A model generated the notes under the pieces. It saw only the letters and a list, made by a program, of their open reading frames with translations. It was not told the DNA's origin and made no database searches. Below, one piece after another: positions 33,191 to 48,200 of a stretch of 64,000 bases of DNA. Position 1 is the stretch's first letter. The number at the start of each line of letters is the position of its first letter. The position numbers were made by a program, and so were the translations under genes. The DNA is from Arenicola marina (taxonomy: Eukaryota > Annelida > Polychaeta > Arenicolidae): the NCBI GenBank assembly GCA_964019135.1, contig OZ025258.1, positions 2,604,001 through 2,668,000 on the forward strand, read 5' to 3'.

Positions 33191-36100
33191 TAAGATAAGA
33201 TAAGATAAGATAAAGTTTTATTTAACGTCGGTATGTAAAAGTCAACAATAAACATTAGCACACGTGCCATTGACCGACAATGATAAAATGACATGAGCGG
33301 ATGAGATATATATACATATGACAATGAAAATATAACAACCTTTGCATCTCATAAAACCTTACCCATTAGCTATGTTACATAATGTGCACGAATTACAGTG
33401 ACACAAGAACACATCCGAGGTTGACAGCGTTGTTTTAAATTTCTTGGCAGATTTGGCTAACTTCGTTTCCTTGTTGAGCATGTTCCATAGCTTGCTACCT
33501 TGATACTTCAATGAATTATGGCCATAAGCTGTTGTCTTAACGCGTGGCATACATATATTTGGCCCATTTTTTTAAATGTAATTGTTTTCCTTCACGTTAT
33601 ACATGTCCTGAAGATAACTAGGCCCAATCTTGTTGATACTCTTGTAAACTTCTAATGATATGCAGCGCAATCGTTCAACATATAGCAATGGTCTACCCGC
33701 TCTCTTCCTCAACTCTGCGTATTCTGATCTAAAGTCATTAAACACATACCTCAATGCCCGCTCCAGTATCTTTTCAATATTACGCATATTTTTCATATCA
33801 CAAAAATGCCATACAACGGGACAATAATTAAAATGTGAAAGAATAAAAGCATGAAATGACGTAAGTTTGCTGTCAAACTCCATTAATTTAGAAACTCTAG
33901 CTAAAACATTGAGAATTTTTCCAGCCTTCTTGCATAAACTTGATATATGGTTGCCGAAAGTTAACCTAGCGTCCAGTTGAATACCTAGTAATGTTACTTC
34001 CTGTTGTGCTGCCAGTTCTGTTCCAGAAATCGAAAACGATCTGTGCTGACTTAGTTCGTTTCTCTTTTCAAACACGATTGCCTGGTACTTACTTGGGTTC
34101 GCTTTCATGTAATTGTCGACGAACCACGTTGTTATCTCCGAAAACGCCTTCTCTAGAGTTACTTTAATCTTGTTAAACTCCTTACCTTGAGCCGCTGCAG
34201 TATTATCATCAGCATAATTATATTTATCGGTTCCCCGTGCGGTGGATACAAGCAGGTCATTCGTAAATACATTATACAGATGTGGACCAAAAACAGATCC
34301 CTGTGGTGCTCCTTTCTTTAGGGTAAGCCACTCGCTCCGATTATGTCCTAGTTTTACCCTCTGTTCGCGGTTCGTAAGATAGCTTGCAACTAGCGTACAT
34401 GATTGTTTACTTATGCCATAAGCGTTCATCTTGGTAATCAATAATCTGTGTGGAAGACAATCGAATGCTTTTGAGAGATCCATTAGTACAGCTCCCATAA
34501 CTTGATTATTATCTAATGCATTTTTGGAGTCTTCAACTAAGCGCATCAGTAGGCTTTGACAACTGTGTCCCTTTCTAAACCCAGATAGTCTGGGTGATAA
34601 CCTGGGTTCCATATAGGACATAAGCTGGTCACACAATATTTTTTCATATATCTTGGAGATACAGGGGAGAACACTTACTGGCCTGTAGTTTTCCTTATTT
34701 AAGTTGTCCTTCTTCTTGAAAATTGGTGTGACTTCAGCGTATTTTAGTTCTTTTGGAAACGTATTACAAGTAATCGTCATATTTAACACATACCTTAATG
34801 GCTCACACAGGATGGCAGCTCCCAGCTTGATAAGCTTCGGAGGTATCTTGTCGTAGCCACTAGCCTTCGACACGTCAATGCCTTTAAGTGCATTGTATAT
34901 TTCGTGGCTACTTACCGCCCGAAAGTTGAAAGTTTCCGTTATACCTTGGTTACCTTCCTTTATAGCCATAACGAATTTATGGTCTTTGTGATAAAGAAGG
35001 GTTTCGTCTATTGGTTGATCATCTGGTATGTCATCTTGTTGGCCTATGTCTTTGGCAACGTCTATGAAATATTGATTAAATATGTCACTTACCTTTGATG
35101 GATCTGATATTATTTCGTCTCGCTCTTTCAGTAACACGTTTCCGCTGCTTGCGTTTTTTCTTGATATCAGTGGTTTTACAACTTTCCAGAAATCCTTCTC
35201 GGTAGTCGTAGCTTCGCTACATTTCCCCTTTATGTACTTTTGCATGCTTACTTTCCGAAGACGTCCTATGAGATTCCTTTGCTTTCTGTATTTTTCCCAA
35301 TTCTCTTGGCTACTCAATTGCTCGTACTTTCGTCTCAGCATATTTTTTACATTTATGGCTTTGCGAAGATGGCTATTCATATAGGGCACACAGTTATTCT
35401 TAACTACCCGTTGCTTGGTTGGTGCATGTCTATCAACGACCTCTTTGATCAATGTGCTACAAAACCAATATGAATCATCAACATCTTCAAAGACTTCACC
35501 TACATGAAAAGGTACCGATGCTAGATCGTCTTTGTATTTAATCTCATCAAAATGTTTAAAGCTTCGATAATAGACACGTTTCTGCTGCCTAATGGGAACT
35601 TCTATTTTCGTTGCTACGCAAACCATATAGTGAAAATCGCTGAGGCCCGTATCTATACATGATACATCTCGTAAGCGCTTCGACACATTTGTAATCACAA
35701 CATCAATTAAGGTCGGTATTTTACCTTTGAAACAAGTTGGTGACTTAACGATATTTTTAGTACCATAGACCTCTAATACGTCATTCAGACAATTTTTATG
35801 GTTTAACATGTTTACATTTAAATCTCCCAACAGTACAAGGTTTACCTGTTCAGCAGCGATTGCATTCAGAAGGCTATCGATCTTTGTCACAAGTGATGCG
35901 TTTTTTACCTTCGGCTGCTTGTTTACACTGAGAAAGAGCCACTTTTCAGCATTCAGCGTCACTTCTATTGCCAGGGATTCGATACGCCCCTTCTCGTCTT
36001 CATTAATGTCTATAGCCTTGTGCCGCCGGTGTGGTATATCGTCTCTTACCTGCACCATTATGCCTCCAGAGCTGTCTGTATTATCATTTCGGTGGACCTT

Positions 36101-36202
36101 GTACTCATTTAAAGTAAATTGGCCTGCCGGAAAGCTATCGTCTATCTTAGTCTCTTGAATGAACAAGACATCTAACGCGCCTTTTCCCAGTGCTTGGCTA
36201 AG
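33191..36202 (-). mobile_element. CR1/Jockey-group LINE, 5'-truncated, inserted in the 55-bp satellite
   Basis: The element reads on minus. It begins inside the endonuclease at 36202 (LDVLFIQETK), so ORF1 and the extreme endonuclease N-terminus are missing. Endonuclease motifs VLLGDLNVNML and TGLSDFHYM follow. RT has ENYRPVSVLPCISKIYEKIL, motif A MDLSKAFDCLPHRLL, motif B KKGAPQGSVFGPHLYN and YADD at about 34206-34217. After FNYCPVVWHFC, a C-terminal GHNSLKYQGSKLWNMLN is typical of CR1/Jockey-like elements. The ORF runs 36202 to 33575 unbroken. One in-frame TAA (33572-33574) precedes the last 74 or so codons, ending near 33359. The 3' end is a (TAAGA)n-type tail at 33191-33213 (plus-strand view). 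Only one stop makes it young, but the truncation makes it immobile. Confidence 0.9.
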
Positions 36203-39200
36203 CGGTCGGCACTCACTGACCATCTCCCGTCAGTTCACATTCACTTCCCACCATGACCGGTCGGCACTCACTGACCATCTCCCGTCAGTTCACATTCACT
36301 TCCCACCATGACCGGTCGGCACTCACTGACCATCTCCCGTCAGTTCACATTCACTTCCCACCATGACCGGTCGGCACTCCCTGACCATCTCCCGTCAGTT
36401 CACATTCACTTCCCACCATGATCGGTCGGCACTCCCAGACCATCTCCCGTCAGTTCACATTCACTTCCCACCATGACCGGTCGGCACTCCGTGACCATCT
36501 CCCGTCAGTTCACATTCACTTCCCACCATGATCGGTCGGCACTCACTGACCATCTCCCGTCAGTTCACATTCACTTCCCACCATGACCGGTCGGCACTCC
36601 CTGACCATTTCCCGTCAGTTCACATTCACTTCCCACCATGATCGGTCGGCACTCACTGACCATCTCCCGTCAGTTCACATTCACTTCCCACCATGACCGG
36701 TCGGCACTCCCTGACCATCTCCCGTCAGTTCACATTCACTTCCCACCATGACCGGTCGGCACTCCCTGACCATCTCCCGTCAGTTCACATTCACTTCCCA
36801 CCATGACCGGTCGGCACTCCCTGACCATCTCCCGTCAGTTCACATTCACTTCCCACCATGATCGGTCGGCACTCCCTGACCATCTCCCGTCAGTTCACAT
36901 TCACTTCCCACCATGATCGGTCGGCATTCCCTGACCATCTCCCGTCAGTTCACATTCACTTCCCACCATGACCGGTCGGCACTCCCTGACCATCTCCCGT
37001 CAGTTCACATTCACTTCCCTCCATGATCGGTCGGCACTCACTGACCATCTCCCGTCAGTGCACATTCACTTCCCACCATGATCGGTCGGCACTCCCTGAC
37101 CATCTCCCGTCAGTTCACATTCACTTCCCACCATGACCGGTCGGCATTCCCTGACCATCTCCCGTCAGTTCTCATTCACTTCCCACCATGACCGGTCGGC
37201 ATTCCCTGACCATCTCCCGTCAGTTCTCATTCACTTCCCACCATGACCGGTCGGCATTCCCTGACCATCTCCCGTCAGTTCACATTCACTTCCCACCATG
37301 ACCGGTCGGCACTCCCTGATCATCTCCCGTCAGTTCACATTCACTTCCCACCATGACCGGTCGGCATTCCCTGACCATCTCCCGTCAGTTCTCATTCACT
37401 TCCCACCATGATCGGTCGGCATTCCCTGACCATCTCCCGTCAGTTCTCATTCACTTCCCACCATGATCGGTCGGCACTCACTGACCATCTCCCGTCAGTT
37501 CACATTCACTTCCCACCATGACCGGTCGGCATTCCCTGACCATCTCCCGTCAGTTCACATTCACTTCCCACCATGACCGGTCGGCACTCCCTGACCATCT
37601 CCCGTCAGTTCACATTCACTTCCCACCATGACCGGTCGGCACTCACTGACCATCTCCCGTCAGTTCACATTCACTTCCCACCATGATCGGTCGGCACTCA
37701 CTGACCATCTCCCGTCAGTTCACATTCACTTCCCACCATGATCGGTCGGCACTCACTGACCATCTCCCGTCAGTTCACATTCACTTCCCTCCATGACCGG
37801 TCGGCACTCACTGACCATCTCCCGTCAGTTCACATTCACTTCCCACCATGACCGGTCGGCACTCACTGACCATCTCCCGTCAGTTCACATTCACTTCCCA
37901 CCATGATCGGTCGGCACTCACTGACCATCTCCCGTCAGTTCACATTCACTTCCCACCATGATCGGTCGGCACTCCCTGACCATCTCCCGTCAGTTCACAT
38001 TCACTTCCCTCCATGATCGATCGGCACTCCCTGACCATCTCCCGTCAGTTCACATTCACTTCCCACCATGACCGGTCGGCACTCCCTGACCATCTCCCGT
38101 CAGTTCACATTCACTTCCCTCCATGATCGGTCGGCACTCACTGACCATCTCCCGTCAGTTCACATTCACTTCCCTCCATGATCGGTCGGCACTCACTGAC
38201 CATCTCCCGTCAGTTCACATTCACTTCCCACCATGACCGGTCGGCACTCACTGACCATCTCCCGTCAGTTCACATTCACTTCCCACCATGATCGGTCGGC
38301 ACTCACTGACCATCTCCCGTCAGTTCACATTCACTTCCCACCATGATCGGTCAGCACTCACTGACCATCTCCCGTCAGTTCACATTCACTTCCCACCATG
38401 ATCGGTCGGCACTCACTGACCATCTCCCGTCAGTTCACATTCACTTCCCTCCATGATCGGTCGGCACTCACTGACCATCTCCCGTCAGTTCACATTCACT
38501 TCCCACCATGACCGGTCGGCATTCCCTGACCATCTCCCGTCAGTTCACATTCACTTCCCACCATGACCGGTCGGCACTCACTGACCATCTCCCGTCAGTT
38601 CACATTCACTTCCCTCCATGACCGGTCGGCACTCACTGACCATCTCCCGTCAGTTCACATTCACTTCCCTCCATGACCGGTCGGCACTCACTGACCATAT
38701 CCCGTCAGTTCACATTCACTTCCCACCATGACCGGTCGGCACTCACTGACCATCTCCCGTCAGTTCACATTCACTTCCCACCATGATCGGTCGGCACTCA
38801 CTGACCATCTCCCGTCAGTTCACATTCACTTCCCACCATGACCGGTCGGCACTCACTGACCATCTCCCGTCAGTTCACATTCACTTCCCACCATGACCGG
38901 TCGGCACTCACTGACCATCTCCCGTCAGTTCACATTCACTTCCCTCCATGATCGGTCGGCACTCCCTGACCATCTCCCGTCAGTTCACATTCACTTCCCA
39001 CCATGATCGGTCGGCACTCACTGACCATCTCCCGTCAGTTCACATTCACTTCCCTCCATGACCGGTCGGCACTCCCTGACCATCTCCCGTCAGTTCACAT
39101 TCACTTCCCTCCATGATCGGTCGGCACTCCCTGACCATCTCCCGTCAGTTCACATTCACTTCCCTCCATGATCGGTCGGCACTCCCTGACCATCTCCCGT

Positions 39201-42200
39201 CAGTTCACATTCACTTCCCACCATGATCGGTCGGCACTCACTGACCATCTTCCGTCAGTTCACATTCACTTCCCACCATGACCGGTCGGCACTCACTGAC
39301 CATCTCCCGTCAGTTCACATTCACTTCCCACCATGACCGGTCGGCACTCACTGACCATCTCCCGTCAGTTCACATTCACTTCCCACCATGACCGGTCGGC
39401 ATTCCCTGACCATCTCCCGTCAGTTCACATTCACTTCCCTCCATGACCGGTCGGCACTCACTGACCATCTCCCGTCAGTTCACATTCACTTCCCTCCATG
39501 ATCGGTCGGCACTCACTGACCATCTCCCGTCAGTTCACATTCACTTCCCACCATGATCGGTCGGCACTCACTGACCATCTCCCGTCAGTTCACATTCACT
39601 TCCCTCCATGATCGGTCGGCACTCACTGACCATCTCCCGTCAGTTCACATTCACTTCCCTCCATGATCGGTCGGCACTCACTGACCATCTCCCGTCAGTT
39701 CACATTCACTTCCCTCCATGACCGGTCGGCACTCACTGACCATCTCCCGTCAGTTCACATTCACTTCCCTCCATGATCGGTCGGCACTCACTGACCATCT
39801 CCCGTCAGTTCACATTCACTTCCCACCATGATCGGTCGGCACTCACTGACCATCTCCCGTCAGTTCACATTCACTTCCCTCCATGACCGGTCGCCACTCA
39901 CTGACCATCTCCCGTCAGTTCACATTCACTTCCCTCCATGATCGGTCGGCACTCACTGACCATCTCCCGTCAGTTCACATTCACTTCCCACCATGATCGG
40001 TCGGCACTCACTGACCATCTCCCGTCAGTTCACATTCACTTCCCACCATGACCGGTCGGCACTCACTGACCATCTCCCGTCAGTTCACATTCACTTCCCA
40101 CCATGATCGGTCGGCACTCCCTGACCATCTCCCGTCAGTTCACATTCACTTCCCACCATGACCGGTCGGCACTCACTGACCATCTCCCGTCAGTTCACAT
40201 TCACTTCCCACCATGACCGGTCGGCACTCACTGACCATCTCCCGTCAGTTCACATTCACTTCCCTCCATGACCGGTCGGCACTCACTGACCATCTCCCGT
40301 CAGTTCACATTCACTTCCCTCCATGATCGGTCGGCACTCCCTGACCATCTCCCGTCAGTTCACATTCACTTCCCACCATGACCGGTCGGCACTCACTGAC
40401 CATCTCCCGTCAGTTCACATTCACTTCCCTCCATGACCGGTCGGCATTCCCTGACCATGTCCCGTCAGTTCACATTCACTTCCCACCATGACCGGTCGGC
40501 ACTCACTGACCATCTCCCGTCAGTTCACATTCACTTCCCTCCATGATCGGTCGGCACTCCCTGACCATCTCCCGTCAGTTCACATTCACTTCCCACCATG
40601 ACCTGTCGGCACTCCCTGACCATCTCCCGTCAGTTCACATTCACTTCCCACGATGACCGGTCGGCATTCCCTGACCATCTCCCGTCAGTTCACATTCACT
40701 TCCCTCCATGACCGGTCGGCACTCACTGACCATCTCCCGTCAGTTCACATTCACTTCCCTCCATGATCGGTCGGCACTCCCTGACCATCTCCCGTCAGTT
40801 CACATTCACTTCCCACCATGACCGGTCGGCACTCCCTGACCATCTCCAGTCAGTTCACATTCACTTCCCACCATGACCGGTCGGCACTCCCTGACCATCT
40901 CCCGTCAGTTCACATTCACTTCCCACCATGACCGGTCGGCACTCACTGACCATCTCCCGTCAGTTCACATTCACTTCCCTCCATGACCGGTCGGCACTCA
41001 CTGACCATCTCCCGTCAGTTCACATTCACTTCCCTCCATGACCGGTCGGCACTCACTGACCATCTCCCGTCAGTTCACATTCACTTCCCTCCATGATCGG
41101 TCGGCACTCCCTGACCATCTCCCGTCAGTTCACATTCACTTCCCTCCATGATCGGTCGGCACTCCCTGACCATGTCCCGTCAGTTCACATTCACTTCCCA
41201 CCATGATCGGTCGGCACTCCCTGACCATGTCCCGTCAGTTCACATTCACTTCCCACCATGACCGGTCGGCACTCACTGACCATCTCCCGTCAGTTCACAT
41301 TCACTTCCCACCATGACCGGTCGGCACTCACTGACCATCTCCCGTCAGTTCACATTCACTTCCCTCCATGATCGGTCGGCACTCCCTGACCATCTCCCGT
41401 CAGTTCACATTCACTTCCCACCATGACCGGTCGGCACTCCCTGACCATCTCCCGTCAGTTCACATTCACTTCCCACCATGACCGGTCGGCACTCACTGAC
41501 CATCTCCCGTCAGTTCACATTCACTTCCCTCCATGACCGGTCGGCACTCACTGACCATCTCCCGTCAGTTCACATTCACTTCCCACCAAGATCGGTCGGC
41601 ACTCACTGACCATCTCCCGTCAGTTCACATTCACTTCCCACCATGATCGGTCGGCACTCACTGACCATCTCCCGTCAGTTCACATTCACTTCCCACCATG
41701 ATCGGTCGGCACTCCCTGACCATCTCCCGTCAGTTCACATTCACTTCCCACCATGATCGGTCGGCACTCACTGACCATCTCCCGTCAGTTCACATTCACT
41801 TCCCTCCATGATCGGTCGGCACTCCCTGACCATCTCCCGTCAGTTCACATTCACTTCCCTCCATGATCGGTCGGCACTCCCTGACCATCTCCCGTCAGTT
41901 CACATTCACTTCCGACCATGATCGGCCGGCACTCCCTGACCATCTCCCGTCAGTTCACATTCACTTCCCACCATGACCGGTCGGCACTCACTGACCATCT
42001 CCCGTCAGTTCACATTCACTTCCCACCATGATCGGTCGGCACTCACTGACCATCTCCCGTCAGTTCACATTCACTTCCCACCATGACCGGTCGGCACTCA
42101 CTGACCATCTCCCGTCAGTTTACATTCACTTCCCTCCATGATCGGTCGGCACTCCCTGACCATCTCCCGTCAGTTCACATTCACTTCCCACCATGACCGG

Positions 42201-45200
42201 TCGGCACTCACTGACCATCTCCCGTCAGTTCACATTCACTTCCCACCATGACCGGTCGGCACTCACTGACCATCTCCCGTCAGTTCACATTCACTTCCCT
42301 CCATGATCGGTCGGCACTCACTGACCATCTCCCGTCAGTTCACATTCACTTCCCACCATGATCGGTCGGCACTCACTGACCATCTCCCGTCAGTTCACAT
42401 TCACTTCCCACCATGACCGGTCGGCACTCCCTGACCATCTCCCGTCAGTTCACATTCACTTCCCTCCATGATCGGTCGGCACTCCCTGACCATGTCCCGT
42501 CAGTTCACATTCACTTCCCACCATGACCGGTCGGCATTCCCTGACCATCTCCCGTCAGTTCACATTCACTTCCCACCATGACCGGTCGGCATTCCCTGAC
42601 CATCTCCCGTCAGTTCACATTCACTTCCCACCATGACCGGTCGGCATTCCCTGACCATCTCCCGTCAGTTCACATTCACTTCCCACCAGGACCGGTCGGC
42701 ACTCCCTGACCATGTCCCGTCAGTTCACATTCACTTCCCACCATGACCGGTCGGCATTCCCTGACCATCTCTCGTCAGTTCACATTCACTTCCCACCATG
42801 ACCGGTCGGCACTCCCTGACCATGTCCCGTCAGTTCACATTCACTTCCCACCATGATCGGTCGGCACTCCCTGACCATGTCCCGTCAGTTCACATTCACT
42901 TCCCACCATGACCGGTCGGCATTCCCTGACCATCTCCCGTCAGTTCACATTCACTTCCCACCATGATCGGTCGGCATTCCCTGACCATCTCCCGTCAGTT
43001 CACATTCACTTCCCACCATGACCGGTCGGCACTCCCTGACCATCTCCCGTCAGTTCACATTCACTTCCCTCCATGATCGGTCGGCACTCCCTGACCATGT
43101 CCCGTCAGTTCACATTCACTTCCCACCATGACCGGTCGGCACTCCCTGACCATCTCCCGTCAGTTCACATTCACTTCCCACCATGACCGGTCGGCATTCC
43201 CCGACCATGTCCCGTCAGTTCACATTCACTTCCCACCATGATCGGTCGGCACTCACTGACCATCTCCCGTCAGTTCACATTCACTTCCCTCCATGACCGG
43301 TCGGCACTCACTGACCATCTCCCGTCAGTTCACATTCACTTCCCACCATGACCGGTCGGCACTCACTGACCATCTCCCGTCAGTTCACATTCACTTCCCA
43401 CCATGACCGGTCGGCATTCCCTGACCATCTCCCGTCAGTTCACATTCACTTCCCTCCATGACCGGTCGGCACTCACTGACCATCTCCCGTCAGTTCACAT
43501 TCACTTCCCTCCATGATCGGTCGGCACTCACTGACCATCTCCCGTCAGTTCACATTCACTTCCCTCCATGACCGGTCGGCACTCACTGACCATCTCCCGT
43601 CAGTTCACATTCACTTCCCACCATGACCGGTCGGCACTCACTGACCATCTCCCGTCAGTTCACATTCACTTCCCACCATGATCGGTCGGCACTCACTGAC
43701 CATCTCCCGTCAGTTCACATTCACTTCCCACCATGACCGGTCGGCACTCACTGACCATCTCCCGTCAGTTCACATTCACTTCCCACCATGATCGGTCGGC
43801 ACTCCCTGACCATCTCCCGTCAGTTCACATTCACTTCCCACCATGACCGGTCGGCACTCACTGACCATCTCCCGTCAGTTCACATTCACTTCCCTCCATG
43901 ACCGGTCGGCACTCACTGACCATCTCCCGTCAGTTCACATTCACTTCCCACCATGACCGGTCGGCACTCACTGACCATCTCCCGTCAGTTCACATTCACT
44001 TCCCTCCATGATCGGTCGGCACTCCCTGACCATCTCCCGTCAGTTCACATTCACTTCCCTCCATGATCGGTCGGCACTCCCTGACCATGTCCCGTCAGTT
44101 CACATTCACTTCCCACCATGATCGGTCGGCACTCCCTGACCATGTCCCGTCAGTTCACATTCACTTCCCACCATGACCGGTCGGCACTCACTGACCATCT
44201 CCCGTCAGTTCACATTCACTTCCCACCATGACCGGTCGGCACTCACTGACCATCTCCCGTCAGTTCACATTCACTTCCCTCCATGATCGGTCGGCACTCC
44301 CTGACCATCTCCCGTCAGTTCACATTCACTTCCCACCATGACCGGTCGGCACTCCCTGACCATCTCCCGTCAGTTCACATTCACTTCCCACCATGACCGG
44401 TCGGCACTCACTGACCATCTCCCGTCAGTTCACATTCACTTCCCTCCATGACCGGTCGGCACTCACTGACCATCTCCCGTCAGTTCACATTCACTTCCCA
44501 CCATGATCGGTCGGCACTCACTGACCATCTCCCGTCAGTTCACATTCACTTCCCACCATGATCGGTCGGCACTCACTGACCATCTCCCGTCAGTTCACAT
44601 TCACTTCCCACCATGATCGGTCGGCACTCCCTGACCATCTCCCGTCAGTTCACATTCACTTCCCACCATGATCGGTCGGCACTCACTGACCATCTCCCGT
44701 CAGTTCACATTCACTTCCCTCCATGATCGGTCGGCACTCCCTGACCATCTCCCGTCAGTTCACATTCACTTCCCTCCATGATCGGTCGGCACTCCCTGAC
44801 CATCTCCCGTCAGTTCACATTCACTTCCCACCATGATCGGCCGGCACTCCCTGACCATCTCCCGTCAGTTCACATTCACTTCCCACCATGACCGGTCGGC
44901 ACTCACTGACCATCTCCCGTCAGTTCACATTCACTTCCCACCATGATCGGTCGGCACTCACTGACCATCTCCCGTCAGTTCACATTCACTTCCCACCATG
45001 ACCGGTCGGCACTCACTGACCATCTCCCGTCAGTTTACATTCACTTCCCTCCATGATCGGTCGGCACTCCCTGACCATCTCCCGTCAGTTCACATTCACT
45101 TCCCACCATGACCGGTCGGCACTCACTGACCATCTCCCGTCAGTTCACATTCACTTCCCACCATGACCGGTCGGCACTCACTGACCATCTCCCGTCAGTT

Positions 45201-48200
45201 CACATTCACTTCCCTCCATGATCGGTCGGCACTCACTGACCATCTCCCGTCAGTTCACATTCACTTCCCCACCATGATCGGTCGGCACTCACTGACCATC
45301 TCCCGTCAGTTCACATTCACTTCCCACCATGACCGGTCGGCACTCCCTGACCATCTCCCGTCAGTTCACATTCACTTCCCACCATGACCGGTCGGCACTC
45401 CCTGACCATGTCCCGTCAGTTCACATTCACTTCCCACCATGACCGGTCGGCATTCCCTGACCATCTCCCGTCAGTTCACATTCACTTCCCACCATGACCG
45501 GTCGGCACTCCCTGACCATGTCCCGTCAGTTCACATTCACTTCCCACCATGATCGGTTGGCACTCCCTGACCATGTCCCGTCAGTTCACATTCACTTCCC
45601 ACCATGACCGGTCGGCATTCCCTGACCATCTCCCGTCAGTTCACATTCACTTCCCACCATGATCGGTCGGCATTCCCTGACCATCTCCCGTCAGTTCACA
45701 TTCACTTCCCACCATGACCGGTCGGCACTCCCTGACCATCTCCCGTCAGTTCACATTCACTTCCCTCCATGATCGGTCGGCACTCCCTGACCATGTCCCG
45801 TCAGTTCACATTCACTTCCCACCATGACCGGTCGGCACACCCTGACCATCTCCCGTCAGTTCACATTCACTTCCCACCATGACCGGTCGGCATTCCCCGA
45901 CCATGTCCCGTCAGTTCACATTCACTTCCCACCATGATCGGTCGGCACTCACTGACCATCTCCCGTCAGTTCACATTCACTTCCCTCCATGACCGGTCGG
46001 CACTCACTGACCATCTCCCGTCAGTTCACATTCACTTCCCACCATGACCGGTCGGCACTCACTGACCATCTCCCGTCAGTTCACATTCACTTCCCACCAT
46101 GACCGGTCGGCATTCCCTGACCATCTCCCGTCAGTTCACATTCACTTCCCTCCATGACCGGTCGGCACTCACTGACCATCTCCCGTCAGTTCACATTCAC
46201 TTCCCTCCATGATCGGTCGGCACTCCCTGACCATCTCCCGTCAGTTCACATTCACTTCCCACCATGATCGGTCGGCACTCACTGACCATCTCCCGTCAGT
46301 TCACATTCACTTCCCCACCATGATCGGTCGGCACTCACTGACCATCTCCCGTCAGTTCACATTCACTTCCCACCATGACCGGTCGGCACTCCCTGACCAT
46401 CTCCCGTCAGTTCACATTCACTTCCCACCATGACCGGTCGGCACTCCCTGACCATGTCCCGTCAGTTCACATTCACTTCCCACCATGACCGGTCGGCATT
46501 CCCTGACCATCTCCCGTCAGTTCACATTCACTTCCCACCATGACCGGTCGGCATTCCCTGACCATGTCCCGTCAGTTCACATTCACTTCCCACCATGACC
46601 GGTCGGCATTCCCTGACCATCTCCCGTCAGTTCACATTCACTTCCCTCCATGATCGGTCGGCACTCACTGACCATCTCCCGTCAGTTCACATTCACTTCC
46701 CTCCATGACCGGTCGGCACTCACTGACCATCTCCCGTCAGTTCACATTCACTTCCCACCATGACCGGTCGGCACTCACTGACCATCTCCCGTCAGTTCAC
46801 ATTCACTTCCCACCATGATCGGTCGGCACTCACTGACCATCTCCCGTCAGTTCACATTCACTTCCCACCATGACCGGTCGGCACTCACTGACCATCTCCC
46901 GTCAGTTCACATTCACTTCCCACCATGATCGGTCGGCACTCCCTGACCATCTCCCGTCAGTTCACATTCACTTCCCACCATGACCGGTCGGCACTCACTG
47001 ACCATCTCCCGTCAGTTCACATTCACTTCCCACCATGACCGGTCGGCACTCACTGACCATCTCCCGTCAGTTCACATTCACTTCCCTCCATGACCGGTCG
47101 GCACTCACTGACCATCTCCCGTCAGTTCACATTCACTTCCCTCCATGATCGGTCGGCACTCCCTGACCATCTCCCGTCAGTTCACATTCACTTCCCACCA
47201 TGACCGGTCGGCACTCACTGACCATCTCCCGTCAGTTCACATTCACTTCCCTCCATGACCGGTCGGCATTCCCTGACCATGTCCCGTCAGTTCACATTCA
47301 CTTCCCACCATGACCGGTCGGCACTCACTGACCATCTCCCGTCAGTTCACATTCACTTCCCTCCATGATCGGTCGGCACTCCCTGACCATCTCCCGTCAG
47401 TTCACATTCACTTCCCACCATGACCGGTCGGCACTCCCTGACCATCTCCCGTCAGTTCACATTCACTTCCCACGATGACCGGTCGGCATTCCCTGACCAT
47501 CTCCCGTCAGTTCACATTCACTTCCCTCCATGACCGGTCGGCACTCACTGACCATCTCCCGTCAGTTCACATTCACTTCCCTCCATGATCGGTCGGCATT
47601 CCCTGACCATCTCCCGTCAGTTCACATTCACTTCCCACCATGACCGGTCGGCACTCACTGACCATCTCCCGTCAGTTCACATTCACTTCCCTCCATGATC
47701 GGTCGGCACTCCCTGACCATCTCCCGTCAGTTCACATTCACTTCCCACCATGACCGGTCGGCACTCCCTGACCATCTCCCGTCAGTTCACATTCACTTCC
47801 CACGATGACCGGTCGGCATTCCCTGACCATCTCCCGTCAGTTCACATTCACTTCCCTCCATGACCGGTCGGCACTCACTGACCATCTCCCGTCAGTTCAC
47901 ATTCACTTCCCTCCATGATCGGTCGGCACTCCCTGACCATCTCCCGTCAGTTCACATTCACTTCCCACCATGACCGGTCGGCACTCCCTGACCATCTCCC
48001 GTCAGTTCACATTCACTTCCCACGATGACCGGTCGGCATTCCCTGACCATCTCCCGTCAGTTCACATTCACTTCCCTCCATGACCGGTCGGCACTCACTG
48101 ACCATCTCCCGTCAGTTCACATTCACTTCCCACCATGACCGGTCGGCACTCCCTGACCATCTCCCGTCAGTTCACATTCACTTCCCACCATGACCGGTCG

